64,000 nt of DNA from Rhizobium johnstonii 3841 (GCF_000009265.1 NC_008380.1:563501-627500); one strand, 5' to 3'. Shown: positions 26,557 to 36,180, counted from the first letter of the stretch. Notes: generated by a model not told the origin, from the sequence alone. Numbers and translations are program-made.

Positions 26557-27372
26557 ATGAACATGTTGACGGAAGCTGCAGTTGAAAAGGCGCTGGATCA
26601 CAAGATGAGCAACGTCCCGTATAAGATGATCGGAAAGGATGTCTCGGTTTACTACGGCGAGAAGCGCGCGCTTTTCGATGTGAACCTGAACGTCCGCGAA
26701 AACACCGTAACCGCCCTGATCGGCCCGTCCGGCTGCGGCAAGTCGACCTTCCTGCGGTGCCTCAACCGCATGAACGACACGATCGACGGCTGCCGCGTCA
26801 CCGGCAAGATCACCCTCGACACCGACGATGTCTATGATCCCGATATCGACGTCGTCGAACTTCGCGCCCGCGTCGGCATGGTCTTCCAGAAGCCGAACCC
26901 GTTCCCGAAGACGATCTACGAAAACGTCTCCTACGGCCCGCGCATCCATGGCCTTGCCAAGTCGAAGGCCGACCTCGATCAGATCGTCGAGACCAGCCTG
27001 CAGCGCGCCGGCCTCTGGAACGAGGTCAAGGACCGCGTGCACGAATCCGGCACCGGCCTGTCCGGCGGCCAGCAGCAGCGCCTCTGCATTGCGCGTGCCG
27101 TTGCCGTCAGCCCGGAAGTCATCCTGATGGACGAGCCCTGCTCGGCGCTCGACCCGATCGCCACCGCCAAGGTCGAGGAACTGATCCACGAGCTGCGCGA
27201 GAACTACACGATCGTCATCGTCACCCACTCCATGCAGCAGGCCGCGCGTGTCTCGCAGCGCACCGCCATGTTCCACCTCGGCAACCTCGTCGAGGAGAAC
27301 GACACCGACAAGATGTTCACCAATCCCGACGATCCGCGCACCCAGGACTACATCATGGGTCGCTTCGGTTGA
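26557..27372 (+). CDS. pstB: PstB, phosphate ABC transporter ATPase
   Basis: 271 residues. Walker [10 protein letters not shown], PstB-specific RCLNRMND, Q-loop [15 protein letters not shown], signature LSGGQQQRL, Walker [14 protein letters not shown] and switch His in [12 protein letters not shown] are all intact. It powers phosphate import and, with PhoU, relays the phosphate state to PhoR. It has an N-terminal extension of about 25 residues before the ATPase domain. Confidence 0.96.
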   Translation: MNMLTEAAVEKALDHKMSNVPYKMIGKDVSVYYGEKRALFDVNLNVRENTVTALIGPSGCGKSTFLRCLNRMNDTIDGCRVTGKITLDTDDVYDPDIDVVELRARVGMVFQKPNPFPKTIYENVSYGPRIHGLAKSKADLDQIVETSLQRAGLWNEVKDRVHESGTGLSGGQQQRLCIARAVAVSPEVILMDEPCSALDPIATAKVEELIHELRENYTIVIVTHSMQQAARVSQRTAMFHLGNLVEENDTDKMFTNPDDPRTQDYIMGRFG

Positions 27373-27416
27373 TTTTGGCGACACCAAGCCTTCCCGTTAT
27401 TCGAGGATAAAGCCCC

Positions 27417-28130
27417 ATGGCATCGACACATATTTTTTCTGCCTATGATGATGATCTGAAGTTCCTGTCCAGGCGGATTTCCGAAATGGGCGGCCTGGCC
27501 GAGCAGATGGTCGGCGAATCCGTGCGCGCCCTCGTCAATGGCGATACCGCGCTGGCGCAGAAGGTCATCTCGGACGATGTGATCCTCGATCACGCCGAAC
27601 GCGAAATCGGCGACAAGGCGATCGTGACGATCGCCCGCCGTCAGCCGATGGCCTCGGATCTGCGCGAGATCATGGGTTCGATCCGCATCGCCGCCGATCT
27701 CGAACGCGTCGGCGACCTCGGCAAGAACACCGCCAAGCGTGTCATCGCCGTCCAAAGCACCGGCGTTCCGCGCAAGCTCGCCCGCGGCCTCGAGCATCTG
27801 TCCGAGCTGGCGCTCGTCCAGCTCAAGGAAGTGCTCGATGTCTACACCAATCGTTCAGCCGACAAGGCCAATGCGATCCGTGAACGCGACAACGAGATCG
27901 ACGCGATGTACACCTCGCTGTTCCGCGAACTCCTGACCTATATGATGGAAGATCCGCGCAACATCACCAGCTGCACGCATCTTCTCTTCTGCGCCAAGAA
28001 TATCGAGCGCATCGGCGACCATGCCACCAACATCGCCGAGACGATCTTTTACATGACGACAGGCGCACAGCCGGAAGGCGATCGTCCGAAGGATGACAGC
28101 GCCAATACCGTCGGCGCGGTCACGGAATAA
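27417..28130 (+). CDS. phoU: PhoU, phosphate signalling adaptor
   Basis: 237 residues, all helical, with two PhoU repeats: metal-binding EREIGDKAI with DLERVGDLGKNTA in the first, and RDNEIDAMY with NIERIGDHATNIAE in the second. PhoU links the Pst transporter to PhoR and keeps the regulon off when phosphate is plentiful. It lies 44 nt downstream of pstB in the same transcript direction. Confidence 0.95.
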   Translation: MASTHIFSAYDDDLKFLSRRISEMGGLAEQMVGESVRALVNGDTALAQKVISDDVILDHAEREIGDKAIVTIARRQPMASDLREIMGSIRIAADLERVGDLGKNTAKRVIAVQSTGVPRKLARGLEHLSELALVQLKEVLDVYTNRSADKANAIRERDNEIDAMYTSLFRELLTYMMEDPRNITSCTHLLFCAKNIERIGDHATNIAETIFYMTTGAQPEGDRPKDDSANTVGAVTE

Positions 28131-28152
28131 CCGCCCGCACCCGTCAATTGCG

Positions 28153-28174
28153 TGCGCGCCCGTCCGGGCGCGCA
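28153..28174 (+). terminator. GC hairpin between phoU and phoB
   Basis: TGCGCGCCCG and CGGGCGCGCA form a perfect inverted repeat (10 bp with a 2-nt loop, or 9 bp with a tetraloop). No U-tract follows, so it could be a processing or stabilising element within a pst-phoU-phoB transcript. Confidence 0.5.
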
Positions 28175-28263
28175 AAGAGGTCGCAGCCAATTTTTGAATT
28201 TGCGCAGGATGCATTGCTTAAATCACCCTGGTTTAAGGATCATGCGCGAGGAGACCGACACGC

Positions 28264-28947
28264 ATGATCCCGAGAGTTGCAGTTGTTGAAGACGAGGAAG
28301 CCCTCAGCGTGCTTCTTCGCTACAATCTCGAAGCGGAAGGCTTCGAGGTCGATACCATCCTTCGTGGCGACGAAGCCGAAATGCGGCTTCAGGAGCGCAC
28401 ACCCGATCTTCTCATCCTTGATTGGATGCTGCCGGGTGTCTCTGGCATCGAGCTCTGCCGGCGCCTGCGCATGCGGCCGGAAACCGAGCGCCTGCCGATC
28501 ATCATGCTGACGGCGCGCGGCGAGGAGAGCGAGCGCGTCCGTGGGCTGTCGACGGGTGCGGACGATTATGTCGTCAAACCCTTCTCGACCCCCGAGCTCG
28601 TTGCCCGCGTCAAGGCGATGCTGCGCCGCGCCCGTCCCGAGGTGCTGTCGACGGTGCTGAAATGCGGCGATATCGAGCTCGACCGCGAAACCCATCGCGT
28701 CCATCGCAAGACCCGCGAAGTTCGCCTCGGTCCTACCGAATTCCGCCTGCTGGAATTCCTGATGTCGTCGCCGGGCCGGGTCTTCTCCCGCTCACAGCTT
28801 CTCGACGGCGTCTGGGGCCACGATATCTATGTCGACGAGCGCACCGTCGACGTCCATGTCGGCCGCCTGCGCAAGGCGCTGAATTTCTCCAACATGCAGG
28901 ACGTCATCCGCACCGTCCGCGGCGCCGGCTATTCGATGGAAGCCTGA
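28264..28947 (+). CDS. phoB: PhoB, phosphate-regulon response regulator
   Basis: 227 residues. The receiver domain has acidic pocket residues in VVEDEEALS, phosphoacceptor Asp in LLILDWMLPG, and Thr/Lys in MLTARG and VVKPFS. The OmpR-type winged helix follows (GPTEFRLLEFLMSSPGRVFS, then ERTVDVHVGRLRKAL). Phosphorylated by PhoR, it binds tandem heptamers such as those at 22405. Start ATG has GAGGAGACC upstream. Confidence 0.96.
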   Translation: MIPRVAVVEDEEALSVLLRYNLEAEGFEVDTILRGDEAEMRLQERTPDLLILDWMLPGVSGIELCRRLRMRPETERLPIIMLTARGEESERVRGLSTGADDYVVKPFSTPELVARVKAMLRRARPEVLSTVLKCGDIELDRETHRVHRKTREVRLGPTEFRLLEFLMSSPGRVFSRSQLLDGVWGHDIYVDERTVDVHVGRLRKALNFSNMQDVIRTVRGAGYSMEA

Positions 28948-29040
28948 GGGCTTCCATCTGAGTCTGCTGGCAAAGTCGGCCGACGGCTTTTTCGTCATGC
29001 TCGGGCTTGCACCGCTACTGTCCGGTTCGCGGCGATGGAC

Positions 29041-29183
29041 TGCCCCTCATCCGGCTGCCGCCACCTTCTCCCCGCTCGCGGGGCGAAGGGACCCCGCCGC
29101 GACGTCTCCGTTCCCCGTCCTCCACCTCTCGTGTGGCACGTCCCCTCGCCCCGTTTACGGGGAGAGGGTTAGGGTGAGGGGCA
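29041..29183 (-). repeat. full RIME-like element (143 bp)
   Basis: Perfect 9-bp terminal inverted repeat TGCCCCTCA...TGAGGGGCA. Two internal hairpins: CCTTCTCCCCGC/GCGGGGCGAAGG and CCCCTCGCCCCGT/ACGGGGAGAGGG. It sits between phoB and gcrA with no gene inside. Confidence 0.88.
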
Positions 29184-29216
29184 GCCATCCCCGCAATGAG
29201 CGCTTCCATCCACGCA

Positions 29217-29243
29217 TAAAAAAACGGGCCGCTCGGCCCGTTT
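29217..29243 (-). terminator. Rho-independent terminator of gcrA
   Basis: On the minus strand AAACGGGCC-GAGC-GGCCCGTTT is a 9-bp stem followed by a run of T residues. It lies 24 nt beyond the gcrA stop and faces phoB. Confidence 0.88.
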
Positions 29244-29267
29244 CTGCATTCTAACGATGTTGCCCGC

Positions 29268-29801
29268 TCAGCTGGCCCGCGCTGCCGCCCGGCGGCGTTC
29301 GTTGACCGGCTGGTAGGCGAGCTTCTGGTGATAGCTGCAATAAGGCGAATTATCGGGGGACTCGCAGCCGCAGAAATGGAAGTCGTCCTTCAGCGGATCG
29401 CCGACCGGCCACTTGCAGGTGCGCTCGGTCAGTTCCGTCAGGCCGAGGCGGCGCGAAATCGGCACCACCACATTGCCTCTCGGCACGTATTCCATTTCCT
29501 CGATCGTTTCGATCTCGATCTCTTCCTTCAGCATCGTCGCGCCCTGCTGGCGGGTGACGGTGCGGGTCGTGATCCGGGAGGCGTAGTTCGGCGCGCGCGG
29601 CGCCGATGTGTTGCGCTTCGGCGTTCGCGCCGCGGTGTTGGTGCCGCCGGCCTTGGCACGGCCCGGTAGGCACAGTCGGTGCACTTTGCCGATGACCGCG
29701 TTTCGGCTGACACCGCCAAGTTGTGCCGCGATCTGGCTGGCGCTCAGTCCTTCGGCCCAAAGCTTCTTGAGTTTCTCGACCCGCTCGTCTGTCCAGTTCA
29801 T
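29268..29801 (-). CDS. gcrA: GcrA, cell-cycle transcriptional regulator
   Basis: 177 residues starting MNWTDERVEKLKKLW, the diagnostic GcrA N-terminus; the helix-turn-helix continues with GLSASQIAAQLGGVSRNAVIG. A basic disordered linker follows. The C-terminal domain that contacts sigma-70 domain 2 has CKWPVGDP and HFCGCESPDNSPYCSYHQ. GcrA activates promoters containing CcrM-methylated GANTC sites. Five GANTC sites lie within 185 bp upstream of the gene, which suggests methylation-linked autoregulation. Confidence 0.95.
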   Translation of the reverse strand: MNWTDERVEKLKKLWAEGLSASQIAAQLGGVSRNAVIGKVHRLCLPGRAKAGGTNTAARTPKRNTSAPRAPNYASRITTRTVTRQQGATMLKEEIEIETIEEMEYVPRGNVVVPISRRLGLTELTERTCKWPVGDPLKDDFHFCGCESPDNSPYCSYHQKLAYQPVNERRRAAARAS

Positions 29802-29946
29802 GCCCTGTCTCCACCTTTTGCGTTGGTGATGGCAGAATCCCTCACCGTTGTCCCGGGAGCTCCGAAACAAGAAACGCTTGATCAATTTTGGTGACTAGTT
29901 CCGCCGCATGCAGTCTAGTAATTGATCTTTAACCTAGTGTGAGGCT

Positions 29947-29983
29947 GACTCCGTGACAAGAGTCGCATGAATCCGGATGAATC
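29947..29983. promoter_or_regulatory. cluster of four CcrM (GANTC) sites between gcrA and argD
   Basis: GACTC (29947), GAGTC (29960), GAATC (29969) and GAATC (29979) fall within 37 bp; a fifth, GAATC, is at 29835. Chance expectation is about one per 256 bp. The position 146-182 bp upstream of gcrA fits a methylation-sensitive control region. Confidence 0.6.
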
Positions 29984-30135
29984 GAATTCGTAGTTTTCCC
30001 CAACTTGCTGCCCCTGCGTGGCATTTCTGCAATAATGCCTGTTGAAGACTGAAAATGCCGCTGTACACCTGTGCTGCATACGCTAAGGGCGCCGTTTTGT
30101 TGACATTGCAGCGCGAAAAGGAAATAGTGCCACTC

Positions 30136-30164
30136 GCCGCCGCAAGGCGGCATTTTTGATTTTT
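30136..30164 (+). terminator. terminator-like hairpin upstream of argD
   Basis: GCCGCC-GCAA-GGCGGC, a GNRA-capped stem, is followed by ATTTTTGATTTTT. No rightward gene precedes it after the gcrA/phoB boundary, so it may end a small RNA or act as a leader attenuator for argD, 58 nt away. The rest of 29802-30221 holds only the GANTC cluster. Confidence 0.6.
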
Positions 30165-30221
30165 CGGGCCTGGTTTCCTTAGCCGGAGTCATTGCCTGCC
30201 AACTTTGATGGAGATCGCGCC

Positions 30222-31421
30222 ATGGCTGAAGCCGCGCCGCTTTATGACACCTATTCTCGTGCCCCGCTGCGGTTCGAGCGAGGCGAGGGCGTGTGGCTGA
30301 TCACCGAAAGCGGCGAGCGATATCTCGATTTCGGCGCCGGCGTCGCCGTCACCTCCGTCGGCCACAGCAATCCGCATGTGGTCGGTGCGCTGAAGGAGCA
30401 GGCCGACAAGGTCTGGCACCTGTCGAACATCTATGAGATCCCCGGCCAGGAGCGTCTGGCAAAACGGCTGACGGACGCCACCTTCGCCGACAAGGTGTTC
30501 TTCACCAATTCGGGCGCCGAGGCGCTCGAATGCGCGATCAAGACGGCGCGCCGCTACCAGTTTTCCAAGGGCCATCCCGAGCGCTTCCATATCATCACCT
30601 TCGAAGGCGCCTTCCACGGACGGACGCTGGCAACGATCGCTGCCGGCGGCCAGGAGAAATATCTCGAGGGCTTCGGTCCCAAGGCGCCGGGTTTCGATCA
30701 GGTGGCTTTCGGCGATATCGAGGCGGTCCGCGCCGCAATCACCGAGGCGACGGCCGCCATCCTCATCGAGCCGGTGCAGGGCGAAGGCGGCGTCCGTCCT
30801 GCCACGCCTGAGTTCATGAAGGCGCTTCGCCAGCTCTGCGACGACAACGGCCTGCTGTTGATCCTCGACGAGGTCCAGACCGGCGTCGGCCGCACCGGCA
30901 AGCTCTTCGCTCATGAATGGTCGGGCATCACCCCGGATATCATGGCTGTCGCCAAGGGCATCGGCGGCGGTTTCCCGCTCGGCGCCTGCCTTGCCACAGC
31001 AGAGGCCGCCTCCGGCATGAAGGCCGGCACGCATGGCTCGACCTATGGCGGCAATCCGCTCGCCATGGCCGTCGGCAGTGCCGTGCTCGACATCATCCTT
31101 GCCGATGGCTTCCTCCAGCAGGTGCGCGACGTAGCACTTGTCTTCCGCCAGGGCCTCGCCTCGCTGAAGGATCGTTATCCCGATGTGATCGAGGATATCA
31201 GAGGCGAGGGCCTTTTGCTGGGCATCAAGGCTGCGGTTCCCTCAGCCGAACTGCTGCAGGCGATCCGCGCCGCCCATCTGCTCGGCGTGCCCGCCGGCGA
31301 CAATGTCATCCGCCTTCTTCCGCCGCTCGTTGTCACCGCCGAGGAAGCCCGCGAGGGGCTCGTCCGCATTGAGCGCGCCGCCGAGAGCATTCGCGCTTCC
31401 AAGGTCAAGAAGACGGCTTGA
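30222..31421 (+). CDS. argD: ArgD, acetylornithine aminotransferase
   Basis: 399 residues, class III PLP aminotransferase. [20 protein letters not shown] binds cofactor phosphate, [14 protein letters not shown] carries the PLP-nitrogen Asp, and the Schiff-base Lys is in [14 protein letters not shown]. It converts N-acetylglutamate semialdehyde to N-acetylornithine in arginine synthesis and can also serve lysine synthesis. The ATG at 30222 with GGAG upstream was preferred over a TTG ten codons earlier. It forms an operon with argF, 42 nt downstream. Confidence 0.94.
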   Translation: MAEAAPLYDTYSRAPLRFERGEGVWLITESGERYLDFGAGVAVTSVGHSNPHVVGALKEQADKVWHLSNIYEIPGQERLAKRLTDATFADKVFFTNSGAEALECAIKTARRYQFSKGHPERFHIITFEGAFHGRTLATIAAGGQEKYLEGFGPKAPGFDQVAFGDIEAVRAAITEATAAILIEPVQGEGGVRPATPEFMKALRQLCDDNGLLLILDEVQTGVGRTGKLFAHEWSGITPDIMAVAKGIGGGFPLGACLATAEAASGMKAGTHGSTYGGNPLAMAVGSAVLDIILADGFLQQVRDVALVFRQGLASLKDRYPDVIEDIRGEGLLLGIKAAVPSAELLQAIRAAHLLGVPAGDNVIRLLPPLVVTAEEAREGLVRIERAAESIRASKVKKTA

Positions 31422-31463
31422 AGAAATTGCCGCCTTCGGGCGCAGCACAGGTAAGAAGACGAT

Positions 31464-32378
31464 ATGAGCCCTAAACACTTCCTCGATCTTTCGGCGGTCA
31501 CATCCGCCGATCTCAGAACGATCATGAACGATGCGCTCGCCCGTAAGCAGGCCTTCAAGGCAGGCACGGGCGACAAGCCGCTCGCCGGCAAGATGCTGGC
31601 GATGATCTTCGAGAAGCCGTCGACGCGCACCCGCGTCTCCTTCGACGTCGGCATGCGCCAGCTCGGCGGTGAAACGCTGTTCCTGTCCGGCACCGAGATG
31701 CAGCTCGGCCGCGCCGAGACGATCGGCGACACCGCCAAGGTGCTGTCGCGCTATGTCGATGCAATCATGATCCGCACCACCGAGCACTCGCGGCTGCTGG
31801 AACTGGCTCAGCATGCGACCGTGCCTGTGATCAATGCGCTGACGGATGACACCCATCCCTGCCAGATCATGGCCGATATCATGACCTTCGAAGAGCACCG
31901 CGGCCCGATCAAGGGCAAGACCATCGCCTGGACCGGCGACGGCAACAATGTGCTGCATTCGCTGGTCGAAGGGGCTGCGCGTTTCGGCTACCGCATGAAC
32001 ATGGCCGTGCCCCTTGGCTCGGAGCCCAAGGATCACTATCTGAACTGGGCCCGCAATGAGGGCGCCGAAATCATGCTTTGCCATGATGCCGACCGTGCGG
32101 TCGCCGGCGTCGATTGCGTGGTGACCGATACCTGGGTCTCCATGAATCAGGAACATCGGGCCCGGGGTCACAATGTCTTCCAGCCTTATCAGGTCAACGC
32201 GGCCTTGATGGCGAAAGCCGGCAATGATGCATTGTTCATGCATTGCCTGCCCGCCCATCGCGGTGAGGAAGTGACTGATGATGTGATCGACGGTCCGCAA
32301 TCCGTAGTCTTCGATGAGGCGGAAAACCGTCTTCATGCGCAGAAGTCGATTCTTGCTTGGTGCCTGGGCGCGATCTGA
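31464..32378 (+). CDS. argF: ArgF, ornithine carbamoyltransferase
   Basis: 304 residues. The carbamoyl-phosphate loop is [12 protein letters not shown], a second contact is HPCQIMAD, and the ornithine site [10 protein letters not shown] is complete. It makes citrulline from ornithine and carbamoyl phosphate in the cytoplasm. It follows argD in the same operon and precedes hslO by 91 nt. Confidence 0.96.
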   Translation: MSPKHFLDLSAVTSADLRTIMNDALARKQAFKAGTGDKPLAGKMLAMIFEKPSTRTRVSFDVGMRQLGGETLFLSGTEMQLGRAETIGDTAKVLSRYVDAIMIRTTEHSRLLELAQHATVPVINALTDDTHPCQIMADIMTFEEHRGPIKGKTIAWTGDGNNVLHSLVEGAARFGYRMNMAVPLGSEPKDHYLNWARNEGAEIMLCHDADRAVAGVDCVVTDTWVSMNQEHRARGHNVFQPYQVNAALMAKAGNDALFMHCLPAHRGEEVTDDVIDGPQSVVFDEAENRLHAQKSILAWCLGAI

Positions 32379-32469
32379 ACCATAATCGGACGTCGCGAGA
32401 GACAGACTCGCGACCGCGTGAGCGAAGGGCACGCTGACCCATCGCTCTGAAAACTAGGAGTTAAAAGCC

Positions 32470-33462
32470 ATGGCAGAAGCTGCAGCCGCCCTCGGCCAGT
32501 TTGATTTCGCCGGCGATGACCATGTCGTCCCCTTCCAGGTGGAAGGGCTGGATGTGCGCGGCCGCGCCGTTCAGCTCGGCCCGATGCTCGATGCGATCCT
32601 CGAGCGCCATCATTATCCCGCACCCGTTGCCCGGCTGCTTGCCGAAGTCGTCGTGCTGACGGTGCTGCTCGGCACCTCGCTGAAGTTCGACGGCAAGTTC
32701 ACGGTGCAGACCAAGGGCGACGGCCCGGTCGATCTTCTCGTCGCCGATTTCTCGACGCCGGAAAATGTCCGCGCCTATGCCCGTTTCGATCAGGCGCTGC
32801 TCAACAAGGCGATCGAGTCGGGCGAAACCGAGCCGGAGCAATTGCTCGGCAAGGGCATTCTCGCCTTCACCATCGACCAGGGCAAGTTCAGCCAGCCCTA
32901 CCAGGGCATCGTTCCGCTCGACGGCACCACGCTGGAAGACATTGCCGGCGTCTATTTCCGCCAGTCGGAGCAGATCCCGACGCGCGTCCGCCTTGCCGCG
33001 GCCGAGCTCTTCGACCGTGACGATGCCGGCAAGCCGCGCCATCGCTGGCGGGCAGGCGGCCTCGTCGCCCAGTTCCTTCCGGAAGCGCCGGAGCGCATGC
33101 GCCAACCGGATCTCCACGGCGGCGACGGCGATACCGGCAGCCGCCCGCACGGCGAGGACGATGCCTGGCTCGAAGCGCGTTCGCTGGTCGAGACCATCGA
33201 TGCCGATGAACTCACCGATCCGCTGGTCGGCACCGAGCGGCTGCTGTTCCGCCTGTTCCACGAGCGCGGCGTGCGCGTCTACGAACCGCGCGCCGTCTTC
33301 GACCGCTGCAGCTGCTCGCGCGACAAGATCAAGGGCGTGCTTAAGGGCTTTTCGGCCGAGGAGATCGAGGCCAGCCAGGAAGATGGCGAAATCGCAGTCA
33401 CCTGCGAATTCTGCTCGACCACCTACCGCTTCGAGCCGGCCGAGCTTCAGCCGGCTGAATAG
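32470..33462 (+). CDS. hslO: Hsp33, redox-regulated chaperone
   Basis: 330 residues. The N-terminal substrate-binding domain contains FTVQTKGDGPVDLLVADF and the conserved YFRQSEQIPT segment. The C-terminal redox switch has the four zinc Cys as RCSCSRDK and CEFCSTTY. Oxidation of these Cys releases zinc and activates the holdase. It is about 35 residues longer than E. coli Hsp33, as usual in alphaproteobacteria. An argD-argF-hslO order is common in this group. Confidence 0.93.
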   Translation: MAEAAAALGQFDFAGDDHVVPFQVEGLDVRGRAVQLGPMLDAILERHHYPAPVARLLAEVVVLTVLLGTSLKFDGKFTVQTKGDGPVDLLVADFSTPENVRAYARFDQALLNKAIESGETEPEQLLGKGILAFTIDQGKFSQPYQGIVPLDGTTLEDIAGVYFRQSEQIPTRVRLAAAELFDRDDAGKPRHRWRAGGLVAQFLPEAPERMRQPDLHGGDGDTGSRPHGEDDAWLEARSLVETIDADELTDPLVGTERLLFRLFHERGVRVYEPRAVFDRCSCSRDKIKGVLKGFSAEEIEASQEDGEIAVTCEFCSTTYRFEPAELQPAE

Positions 33463-33596
33463 GCGCGGTTAAGGACACGCACAGCGAACAATAAAAGATT
33501 AGCGAATGATGCAGCACGGTGACTCGACTTTGCGGAGTCACTGTGCACCTATTCTGTTTCATTGGTTCTGGCCTGAGAAAGCGGGATGGGGCGTTG

Positions 33597-34184
33597 ATGC
33601 GACTTTTGTTTTTTGTACTCGCGCTCATAGCTGCGATGCCACCAGTGAGCTTGGCTGATGACGAGACAGTCCCATGGAAAGAGGTCGGGGGCTGGAGCGT
33701 GGCTGTCGACCCGACTTTAGACAATGGCTGTTTTGTTCTGACTTCCTTTGATGACGACACCATTTTTCGTCTTGGCTTCAATTTCCGCAAAAAGGACAAC
33801 CCTCTTTACATTCTGCTCGGAAACCCGAACTGGAAATCCTTAGAGAAAGGTAAGCATTATCCCGTCGAACTCTCGTTCGACCAGTCTAAACGGACGGCTG
33901 ATGCGAGAGGTCTGGATCTCGATGGCCTCAAATCATTATGGATTGATTTCGAGGATCCCGACTTGATTGAGGAGTTCGCTGGTAAACTGAGTTTCCGCGC
34001 CAGCTTTGGAGGAAAGCAGATTGTGGCTCTCGGTTTGAAAGATTCCGCCAGTGCAGCGGATGAGTTGCTCGCCTGCCAAAAGGCGGTAAACGATGCGGTC
34101 GCAAAACATCCGGCGCCGCCACAATCAAAAGATCCGTTCGAAGCAAAGCCAGGCACCCAGGCCTCGGACCCTTTTGACCTTTAG
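33597..34184 (+). CDS. hypothetical exported protein
   Basis: 195 residues with a signal peptide (MRLLFFVLALIAAMPPVSLA, cut before DDETV). The mature part is beta-rich with WKEVGGWSVAVDPTLDNGCF and later ELLACQKAVNDAVAKH; its two Cys may pair. The pattern resembles invasion-associated/beta-sandwich secreted proteins, but I cannot assign a family. The DNA is less GC-rich than the neighbouring hslO gene. It has no evident operon partner. Confidence 0.7.
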   Translation: MRLLFFVLALIAAMPPVSLADDETVPWKEVGGWSVAVDPTLDNGCFVLTSFDDDTIFRLGFNFRKKDNPLYILLGNPNWKSLEKGKHYPVELSFDQSKRTADARGLDLDGLKSLWIDFEDPDLIEEFAGKLSFRASFGGKQIVALGLKDSASAADELLACQKAVNDAVAKHPAPPQSKDPFEAKPGTQASDPFDL

Positions 34185-34319
34185 TAGATTGATGACTGGG
34201 CAAGCCCGAGGATCTACGACCGAGGGTACGGCGTCCATGTTGGTACTGACGGGAAGGCTGCAGCCGGCCGCATCTACGCGCCGTGCTTGCGCTGACGAAA
34301 CGACCGCGAACCTACGCTC

Positions 34320-34712
34320 TCAATTGAGCACGCGCAGCAGCCCAGGCGAATCCAGCGAGAAGGCAGGGATGTCGACATCGAACATCTCGCCTTCATCCGT
34401 TTCCATCTGGTAATGGCCGAACATCAGTCCTGAGGGCGTGTCGAGCGGGCAGCCGGAGGAATATTCGTAGGTGTCGCCGGGGCTGAGCCGCGGCTGTTCG
34501 CCAACAACGCCGGGGCCGGTCACCTCGTCCACCTGGCCGTTCTGGTCGGTGATGTTCCAGTAACGGTTGACCAGCCGAACGGCTATGCCGGAATTGTTGC
34601 TGATGACAATCCGGTAACCCCAGACATAGCGATCGTCTTCCGGATCGGATTGCTCCTCCAGATAGAACGGCTCGACAACTACTTCGATCTCTCTTGTGAG
34701 GGCGCGATACAT
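34320..34712 (-). CDS. apaG: ApaG domain protein
   Basis: 130 residues beginning [20 protein letters not shown], the standard ApaG start in rhizobia. The fibronectin-III-like fold shows [14 protein letters not shown], the pyrophosphate-like glycines in [15 protein letters not shown] and the C-terminal [10 protein letters not shown]. ApaG proteins have been linked to cobalt/magnesium homeostasis, but the biochemical role is unsettled. The ATG at 34712 was preferred over a TTG at 34730 without a ribosome site. Confidence 0.92.
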   Translation of the reverse strand: MYRALTREIEVVVEPFYLEEQSDPEDDRYVWGYRIVISNNSGIAVRLVNRYWNITDQNGQVDEVTGPGVVGEQPRLSPGDTYEYSSGCPLDTPSGLMFGHYQMETDEGEMFDVDIPAFSLDSPGLLRVLN

Positions 34713-34944
34713 GCCTTGCACCTTAGTCAAGATATGTTACCCGTATCTTATAAGAGGCCCTGTCCGTCAAGAAACGGAACAATTATCATCGCTGAAATGG
34801 CTGTGATCCGAAGGTTTTCGAACGTTAAGCCTAATTGTCAGTGTTAATTCCGTTTCGGAACGCCGCGGCGGGCAAACTTGTTCCGCGGCTGGTGCGGCTG
34901 AGGTCCGGCCGAACCCGGGCGGGCCCGGCCGTTATGACTGTCGA

Positions 34945-36129
34945 TCAGGCCGAAACCTTGGCAAGCGCCCGCGCGAAATCCTCGATCAGGTCGTCGGTAT
35001 CCTCGATGCCGGCCGAAAGGCGGACCGTGCCCGGAGAAATGCCGAGTTCGGCGCGCGCCTCATCCGTCAGGTTCTTGTGCGTGGTCGTCGCCGGATGGGT
35101 GATCAGGCTCTTGCTGTCGCCGAGATTGTTGGAGATCTTGATGATCTCGAGCGCGTTCTGCAGCGCAAAGGCCGCATCCTTGCCGCCCTTCAGCTCGAAG
35201 GCGACCAGCGTCGAGCCGCCGGTCATCTGCTTGGCGATGATATCGGCTTGCGGGTGGTCCTTGCGGCCGGGATAGATCACCTTGGCGACCTTGCCTTGCT
35301 CGGCCAGGAAGTCGGCGATCTTTGCGGCATTCTCGGTCTGCTGGCGCACGCGCAGCGGCAGCGTCTCGATGCCCTTCAGCAAAGTCCAGGCGTTGAACGG
35401 CGACATGGCCGGGCCGGTATGGCGGAAATAGTCGTGCAGGTTCTCGTCGATCCATTCCTTGTCGGAAAGCACGACGCCGCCGAGGCAGCGGCCCTGGCCG
35501 TCAATATGTTTGGTGGCGGAATAGACGACGATATGGGCGCCGAGTTCCAGCGGCTTCTGGAAGAGCGGTGTCGCGAAAACATTGTCGACGACGACCTTGG
35601 CGCCGATCTGGTTGGCGAGCTTGGCGACGCCTGCAATATCGATCACTTCGAGCGTCGGGTTGGTCGGGCTTTCCAGGAAAAACACCTTGGTCTTCGGCGT
35701 GATCGCCTTTTCCCAGTTCGCCAGATCCCGGCCGTCGATCAGCGTGCAGTCGATGCCGTATTTCGGCGCCAGCGTCTCGACGACCCAGCGGCAGGAGCCG
35801 AACAGGGCGCGGGCCGCGACGATATGATCGCCTGATTTCAGCTGGCAGAGGATGGCCGCGGTGACGGCGGCCATGCCGGAAGCGGTGGCGCGGGCATCTT
35901 CGGCGCCTTCGAGCAGGCACATGCGCTTTTCGAACATGTCGTTGGTGGGGCTGCCGTAACGGGCGTAGATGAAGCCCTCCGTCTCGCCCTTGAAGCGGGC
36001 TTCGGCCGCCTCCGACGTCTCGTAGACGAAGCCTTGGGTGAGATAGATTGCCTCGGACGTCTCGCCGTATTGCGAACGCAGCGTGCCACCGTGGACGAGT
36101 TGGGTTGCCGGGCGCCAGGTCTTGCTCAT
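34945..36129 (-). CDS. metZ: MetZ, O-succinylhomoserine sulfhydrylase
   Basis: 394 residues, Cys/Met-metabolism PLP family. GMAAVTAAILCQLKSGDHIV and the Schiff-base Lys in VYSATKHIDGQGR identify it, with C-terminal RLSAGIEDTDDLIEDF. It uses sulfide to make homocysteine directly from O-succinylhomoserine, the route typical of rhizobia. The start at 36129 (MSKTWRPATQLVHGG) has GAAGG upstream. A SAM-II aptamer and terminator lie in the leader, so SAM turns it off. Confidence 0.93.
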   Translation of the reverse strand: MSKTWRPATQLVHGGTLRSQYGETSEAIYLTQGFVYETSEAAEARFKGETEGFIYARYGSPTNDMFEKRMCLLEGAEDARATASGMAAVTAAILCQLKSGDHIVAARALFGSCRWVVETLAPKYGIDCTLIDGRDLANWEKAITPKTKVFFLESPTNPTLEVIDIAGVAKLANQIGAKVVVDNVFATPLFQKPLELGAHIVVYSATKHIDGQGRCLGGVVLSDKEWIDENLHDYFRHTGPAMSPFNAWTLLKGIETLPLRVRQQTENAAKIADFLAEQGKVAKVIYPGRKDHPQADIIAKQMTGGSTLVAFELKGGKDAAFALQNALEIIKISNNLGDSKSLITHPATTTHKNLTDEARAELGISPGTVRLSAGIEDTDDLIEDFARALAKVSA

Positions 36130-36148
36130 GCCATCACCTTCACATAAC

Positions 36149-36180
36149 AAAAAAACCGGTCGCAAAAGCAGACCGGTTTC
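36149..36180 (-). terminator. attenuator hairpin in metZ leader
   Basis: In the minus-strand RNA, ACCGGUC-(9 nt)-GACCGGU is followed by a run of seven U. The left arm can instead pair with AGACCGG just upstream, at 36184-36190, giving a mutually exclusive antiterminator. Confidence 0.82.

Noticed and set aside
29929..30192. 87-codon leftward ORF between gcrA and argD
   Set aside because: It lies across the GANTC cluster and terminator hairpin, and has no ribosome site or recognisable features.
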